Below, piece after piece: positions 60,601 to 64,000 of a stretch of 64,000 nucleotides of DNA. The notes below the pieces were generated by a model. That model searched no databases. It saw only the letters and a list, made by a program, of their open reading frames with translations, and was not told the DNA's origin. Every line of letters begins with the position of its first letter. The stretch's first letter is position 1. Made by a program: the position numbers and the translations under genes. The stretch comes from CAYZJB01 sp964602985 (GTDB lineage: Bacteria > CLD3 > SB21). Location: assembly GCA_964602985.1 (NCBI GenBank), contig CAZRTJ010000010.1, positions 46,688-110,687 on the forward strand, read 5' to 3'.

Positions 60601-61804
60601 AGTCGGAGCCGTTGCTTTCCCATCCGAGAAGGTTGGGCGAGGTCGCGCCTTTGACCTGGGTCCAGGAGGAACCGCTGTTGGTGGATCGGTAGACGCCATA
60701 GAGCCCGTAGTCATTCGTCGTATTATTGCAGTACAGGGCGTAGACCGTGGAGGGTGACGACGGCGCGACCGCGATGGCCACGCGCCGGACATTCGACGTC
60801 GGCAGTCCACTCGTGAGCTGACTCCAACTGTCGCCAGTGGTGGTTGACTTGTAAATCGCGGCTGTCCCGGCGGCGTAGGAACCGGCGTACCATACGCTCG
60901 GAGTGGAGGGATCGACCTCGAGATCACGGAAACTGCCGGTGAGAACCTGCGTCCACGTGACGCCGGCATCACTGGTTTTCCAGACGCCATTGGTCGTGGC
61001 GGCGATGAGGATGCTGCTATTGGTCGGATGCATGACGAGCCGGCTGACGCGGTACGTTTGATTCACGGTCCAGCTCAGACCCGTCGGGTTCCACGTCGCG
61101 CCGCCGTCTGTCGATTTCAACACACCCAGCGAGTATGTGTCGCCGGCGTCGCCGTCTCCGCTTCCGAGATACATGACGTTGGTGTTATTGGGATCAATCG
61201 CGAGAGCGGTTACGCCGAGACTGCCGAGTTCATCGGTCGTCGTGGACCATGATGTTCCGCCGTTCGTGGTCTTCCACAGACCTCCTGAAGGAGATCCCAC
61301 GTAGATGATGCTGGAATTTCCGGGTTGGAACACGATGCAATTGACGCGTCCGGCTCCGCCGCTGGTTGGAATCGCGGACTGCGGTCCGAGATTCGTCCAG
61401 TTGGAGGAGGTGGCCATCGCAGATTGTGCGCTGAAAGCCGAGCGAGAAAGACCCCGGGCCATCCGTGCGGACTGAGAGTTGGGAAAATTTCGAACTTTCT
61501 CTTCTTTGGCGTGCCACCAGCGCTGGGACATCTGCTGTCCGCTGGCGTCGATGCGCGTCGACCAGAACCATTCCTTGCGCTTGAATTGCTTGAATCCCGT
61601 ACCGCGAATGACCGCGCGGTCGTGGACATCTTTGCCTTCGAAGGCTTTCGCAAAGGATCTTTGAACCTCGAAGAAACTCTGATTTTCTTCGTCCAGGTCC
61701 ATCCATTTCTTCTGCGCTTGTTGCGCGTGGATGGATTCCCCGCAAAGGAACGACGCGGCCAGAAAGATGAGAGCCGCATGAGACAGGTAACGAACTCCTC
61801 GCAT
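57671..61804 (-). CDS. Giant secreted BNR/VPS10-like propeller protein with sorting module
   Basis: 1377 residues. A signal peptide (GVRYLSHAALIFLAASFLCG) is followed by about 670 residues (about 125-795) of BNR/sortilin-like propeller with at least eight Asp-box repeats (KTTNGGTSW, KSTDGGATW, KTSDAGVTW, RSTNSGSSW). Then two 96-residue Ig-like repeats (VTAPNGGENL, VTAPNGGESL), a MAM-like domain (TTGFESALDAYWALSS), a pre-peptidase C-terminal domain and NYPNPFNPTTQI. No catalytic sialidase residues were seen, so a glycan-binding or structural role is as likely as enzyme activity. ATG 61804 with CAGGAGAG. Confidence 0.9.
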   Translation of the reverse strand: MRGVRYLSHAALIFLAASFLCGESIHAQQAQKKWMDLDEENQSFFEVQRSFAKAFEGKDVHDRAVIRGTGFKQFKRKEWFWSTRIDASGQQMSQRWWHAKEEKVRNFPNSQSARMARGLSRSAFSAQSAMATSSNWTNLGPQSAIPTSGGAGRVNCIVFQPGNSSIIYVGSPSGGLWKTTNGGTSWSTTTDELGSLGVTALAIDPNNTNVMYLGSGDGDAGDTYSLGVLKSTDGGATWNPTGLSWTVNQTYRVSRLVMHPTNSSILIAATTNGVWKTSDAGVTWTQVLTGSFRDLEVDPSTPSVWYAGSYAAGTAAIYKSTTTGDSWSQLTSGLPTSNVRRVAIAVAPSSPSTVYALYCNNTTNDYGLYGVYRSTNSGSSWTQVKGATSPNLLGWESNGSDSGGQGWYDLCITVNPTNANEVYVGGVNVWKSTNGGTSWSIVAHWTGSGAAYVHADHHAIEFAPGSGTTLYSGNDGGFFRSTNNGTNWTDLSNGLGIHQYYRIGASRTNSNLILGGAQDNGTDRFNGTSWSRIIGGDGMEAAVDYTNANIQYGELYYGDLYRTTSGGTPSNIADPSEDGAWVTPYLLHPTTNTTMYYCTMTRVYRSTNITATTPTWSAISGTLGSSSDPLTMLAVAPSNGTTILTANSASTWKGTYSGSSWTFTAVSGLPGVVTYAAFHPTDANTIYVTVGGYTAGSKVYKTTNGGSSWTNISGSLPNIPTNCVAIHPDAPTHVYVGTDLGVFLSKDAGASWEAFDTNLPNVIVNELEIHTGSGKIRAATYGRGMWESPLEPTTGANSVAVTAPNGGENLTGGASTNITWTSTGSIANVSLEYSLDGGSTWTTILSSTPNDGSQAWTVPSSATTQGRVRVADAANASTNDISNANFTITVVSNSVTVTAPNGGESLSGGSSTNITWTSTGSIANVKLEYSLDGGSTWTTIAASTPNDGAQAWTVPSSATTQGRVRVSDASNAATNDMSNANFTITVSGGYAALPYTTGFESALDAYWALSSDHANGRIQRTTANAPHGGSYHLTMDVSANGTYVHNRADLKVNLSGYTNVDLSYWWKDFGDENHADDGVYFSSNGGSTFTKVYTFTPASYSTTYRQFTLDVDALCAANGLTMTSTFVIRFQQYDNYAISSDGMAFDDISVTGTTGGPSYITAETESNNTSGTADGPVGSGVNVSGSISSSSDEDYFYIDVASAGNLNISLSIGSSADLDWFLYNSSLQEVARGYTTSNPEAGTYNATATGRYYLKVNGYQGATSSYTLNVSGGLAKFADASDLTVTKFGLFQNYPNPFNPTTQIGFDLARESRVTLKIYNSLGQEVRTLFDGRMKSGSYKQTWDGRNNAGHYVSSGIYIYRLQAGDFIMSRKMNFIK
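58842..59417 (-). repeat. Tandem duplication of a 288-base Ig-like unit
   Basis: Two in-frame copies, period exactly 288 bases (96 residues), with about three quarters of bases identical by eye. Each copy has VTAPNGGE, EYSLDGGSTWTT and QGRVRV at the same offsets. Recent internal duplication. Confidence 0.9.
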
Positions 61805-62208
61805 TTCACTCTCCTGTAAGTGGTTTAGGATACACTGATGGGAACGGGTGAATAGACGTCTACACAAAGAACAGTTTCGACCAGCCCTCCCAAGCTGACA
61901 AAACAATTCCGGACGCAGGGTTACCCGAAAAGGGAAGTGACGTACATCGTACAGAAATGCGCGGGCATTTTAATCGAAAAATCGAGTCATGTCAAGTGGA
62001 GAATCGCAATAGCAAGAGAAATTTGAAAAAATTTCCATTTTGTGCTGATATACAAGCGGGCTCGTACGTAGGAATACGGATGAAAATTGTCCTCTCGATT
62101 GTGCGAAGCATGGAAAAACTGTGGACGCGCACTTGTCCAAGTGGGTGGGTCAAGGGGAATATGTGCAACTGCGCCGTGCGGGCTGACGCAGTCGGGTACG
62201 AAGTGTAA
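61805..62208 (-). other. 404-base gap: promoter and 5-prime leader of the BNR-propeller gene
   Basis: No gene is visible. Minus strand TTGACA (61995-61990), 17-base spacer, TAAAAT (61972-61967) is a strong promoter; the leader would be about 155 bases. The spacer contains CGATTTTTCG. The rest (62000-62208) holds no recognisable feature. Confidence 0.6.
61967..61995 (-). promoter_or_regulatory. Sigma-70-type promoter of the BNR-propeller gene
   Basis: TTGACA (61995-61990), 17-base spacer, TAAAAT (61972-61967). Confidence 0.72.
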
Positions 62209-63810
62209 TTACTCGTCGAGTCGGATCGCCCGGACTTCGTCTTCCTGCTGGGTCAACTGCCAGCGAATGAGGGACACCGGGATCATGCCGACGGAATACA
62301 TTTCTTCAAAGAAGTCGTGCAGACGAAATCGATCGCCGCGGATTCGTGAATAATCTTTCAGGAGTCGGTCGATCAGGACTTTGCCGGTGACGTAGCTGGT
62401 GCCGTATCCGGGCTGGCGGAGGTACAGATGCTGTTCCCCGATCACAAGACCACGGGCGCCGGTCCATCCGGCAGGTGTCCATTCGATCTGTTCGTTCTGC
62501 GCCTGCACGACGTCGATCTCGTTGGCGTGGGCACGAAGGGAGGCGATACCGCGTGCGCTGCGCTGCGCAAGCATGATCCACACGAGCTCACGCGCTCGCG
62601 GGTTGTCGTCGTACAGGCCCGCATGCATGAAGATCTCTTCGACCGCGGTGGCCAGACCTTCGGAGCGGCTCACCCAGATATTGAACGGCAGGGCGTCGCG
62701 CCGGATCGCATTGGGATGCGGCTCCAGCCGAATGCGCTCCAGTTCGAACCAGTGAGTGAGATGCGAATACAGGACGGCCGGTTCGTGATGCACGATGTTG
62801 GAAAAGAAATGCCGTTGCTCCAGCGGTTGGAATTGTCCCAGATGGCGACGCAATGCGGGTTCCATGTACTCTTTGACGGGCAGAATTTCTTTTTCCTTCA
62901 GAAATTTCATGAGCGTCTTGACCGAGCGGTCGGTTCGCGCATCGAATTCTTCCTGGGTCATCGCTGGAAGAAGGGCAGGAAGATTCCGATTGTGATGACG
63001 TTCCAGCGCAAGCATCGCGTGCGCGCGATCCAATTCGCGGCGCAGGACGGTCATTTCCTCCTCCCACGTCATGGAAACGAGCAAGACGTTTCGGAGAAAC
63101 CAGGTGTAGTTTTCTTTGCCGACACCGGAGGGACCGGTCTTGTGTACGGCCATTTGCTCCAGCCATTCGGCAAACGTGATCGTCGCGATGCGCGCTTTCT
63201 TCCACGCGTCGCGGAGGTCTTTGTCGTTGCTCAAATTCTTCTCGAGATCGTCGAGATGCTGGATTTGCCTGCGCACGCTTTGGATGCCGGCGATCCACAG
63301 ATCGCGCGCATTGCCAATGAGATTTTGCTGTGCCTGGTCGAGCAGTTTGGGAATGACGCGCAACTGCGCGGTCAATTTCTTTGCATCGTCTTTGGAGAGG
63401 GGAAATGAATACTTCCACAGATCGATCATCGCGTGGCTGACGGGCCCTTCGTGCTCCGGTGTATCCGACTGATTGGGAAATATCAGGACGTAAAACGCCG
63501 GATCGCGCTCCCACGGATTGAGCACGCGGATGAAGAAATCCATGCCGTTCAGTTCTGCGCGAACGATCTCGACGTCGATTTTTTGTTCGAGCGTCCATCC
63601 GGTCGTGTCGAGCGCAGACAGTTGATCTCGGAGGAGCAGCGTCTGTGCGTGGAGTCTTTTCATGGTCGCCGCCGTGTAGTCTGGCACTCCGTCTGTGGTT
63701 TCCGTGCGTTCGAGACGACGGAATTCCTGATGGATGCGGCGAACTTCGTCGTACGGGAGGGCGGCGTGCAGGACGCGCACCATCATCAAGAGAAGGAACA
63801 ATGACTTCAT
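62209..63810 (-). CDS. DUF885 family exported protein
   Basis: 533 residues with signal peptide (MKSLFLLLMMVRVLHAAL). All-helical, with the DUF885 pattern: RIHQEFRRLE at the start, FAEWLEQMAVHKTGPSGVGKENYTWFLRN near 230 and a late MYSVGMIPVSLIRWQL. DUF885 members resemble M2/M32-like peptidases, but the HExxH appears absent: VEEIFMHAGLYDD occupies the comparable region. Role unknown. ATG 63810 with AGGGCG upstream. Confidence 0.87.
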   Translation of the reverse strand: MKSLFLLLMMVRVLHAALPYDEVRRIHQEFRRLERTETTDGVPDYTAATMKRLHAQTLLLRDQLSALDTTGWTLEQKIDVEIVRAELNGMDFFIRVLNPWERDPAFYVLIFPNQSDTPEHEGPVSHAMIDLWKYSFPLSKDDAKKLTAQLRVIPKLLDQAQQNLIGNARDLWIAGIQSVRRQIQHLDDLEKNLSNDKDLRDAWKKARIATITFAEWLEQMAVHKTGPSGVGKENYTWFLRNVLLVSMTWEEEMTVLRRELDRAHAMLALERHHNRNLPALLPAMTQEEFDARTDRSVKTLMKFLKEKEILPVKEYMEPALRRHLGQFQPLEQRHFFSNIVHHEPAVLYSHLTHWFELERIRLEPHPNAIRRDALPFNIWVSRSEGLATAVEEIFMHAGLYDDNPRARELVWIMLAQRSARGIASLRAHANEIDVVQAQNEQIEWTPAGWTGARGLVIGEQHLYLRQPGYGTSYVTGKVLIDRLLKDYSRIRGDRFRLHDFFEEMYSVGMIPVSLIRWQLTQQEDEVRAIRLDE

Positions 63811-64000
63811 AAAACGCCCTTGGGTTTTATTTACCGGATTGGAAGGAACATGCACAGTGAACCAACACATCTCAACGACCTTGCGGCGCAATCAGGATAT
63901 TTGAGTCAATGATAAAGATATCGAGACTGTGCGAACTCGGCTTTCGGAGTTACCTTCAAATGTTGTGGAAATTCCAACGCCCATAAAATAGGGTAGAAAA

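Noticed and set aside
1..64000. tRNA, rRNA, CRISPR arrays, insertion sequences, phage genes
   Set aside because: None recognised when reading the intergenic regions; no regularly spaced repeats and no transposase or integrase motifs.

Overview
The window looks like a chromosome segment of a free-living bacterium of the Fibrobacteres-Chlorobi-Bacteroidetes group, outside the class Bacteroidia. Four large exported proteins end in the NYPNPFNP-type C-terminal module typical of that group. Bactofilin/AtpZ, DUF2911, a SMUG2-type uracil-DNA glycosylase, DUF885 and LytS/LytTR-type genes fit the same placement. Promoters readable by eye follow an ordinary sigma-70 pattern (TTGnnn, 16-17 bp, usually TATATT), not the TTTG/TAnnTTTG pattern of Bacteroidia. 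The lineage is an inference from gene content; I could not compare databases. I saw no tRNA, rRNA, CRISPR array, prophage or transposase.

Layout. 1-1390 (+): the end of accA, a YbgC-type thioesterase and a PAP2 phosphatase, overlapping by 1-4 bases. 1391-6974 (-): panD followed by a tight chain (B12-binding radical SAM protein, degenerate LytM/EnvC-like protein, LPG-synthase-like membrane protein, ThiE/TenI, UspA, MocA-like nucleotidyltransferase). 7148-8872 (+): a YiiX-like permuted NlpC/P60 protein and a PhoD-like phosphatase. 8891-15202 (-): a von Willebrand A protein, small unknown genes, a giant beta-helix secreted protein and a DUF2911 protein.

15289-24702 (-) is one long gene train: M23 peptidase, bactofilin, then the complete F1Fo ATP synthase in the order Z-I-B-E-F-H-A-(two paralogous lipoproteins)-G-D-C. 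It has a clear promoter at its head (24777-24805) and a hairpin terminator at its end. The peptidase/bactofilin head and the lipoprotein pair between atpA and atpG are the most unusual parts of its organisation.

24917-25603 (+) is SMUG2. 25645-33511 (-) is a copper/silver-type efflux cluster: Cys-rich exported protein, TolC-like channel, CusA-like pump with a Gly/Met-rich insertion, CusB-like adaptor, DUF2231 protein with a His-rich tail and an exported acetolactate decarboxylase-like protein. 33656-41941 (-) encodes secreted proteins: a subtilase broken by one in-frame amber codon, a propeller lipoprotein, a beta-helix protein and a CsgG/TolB-like protein. 42198-44899 (+) is guaB plus an amidohydrolase. 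44925-52889 (-) holds fdhD, a GAF-SpoIIE phosphatase coupled to a 52-residue membrane protein and a cyclodeaminase, ubiE/menG, a transglutaminase-like protein, a LytS/LytTR two-component pair, a glycine-zipper protein and an alpha/beta hydrolase. 53180-56954 (+) holds an ankyrin protein, an unknown exported protein, a Tat-exported asparaginase-family enzyme and a Phd/VapC toxin-antitoxin pair with a palindromic operator. 57072-63810 (-) holds a small lipoprotein, a giant BNR-propeller secreted protein and a DUF885 protein.

Recurring theme: several monocistronic or first genes have a promoter -10 element ending only 5-9 bases before the start codon, with no usable ribosome binding site, which suggests leaderless mRNAs alongside ordinary Shine-Dalgarno genes.
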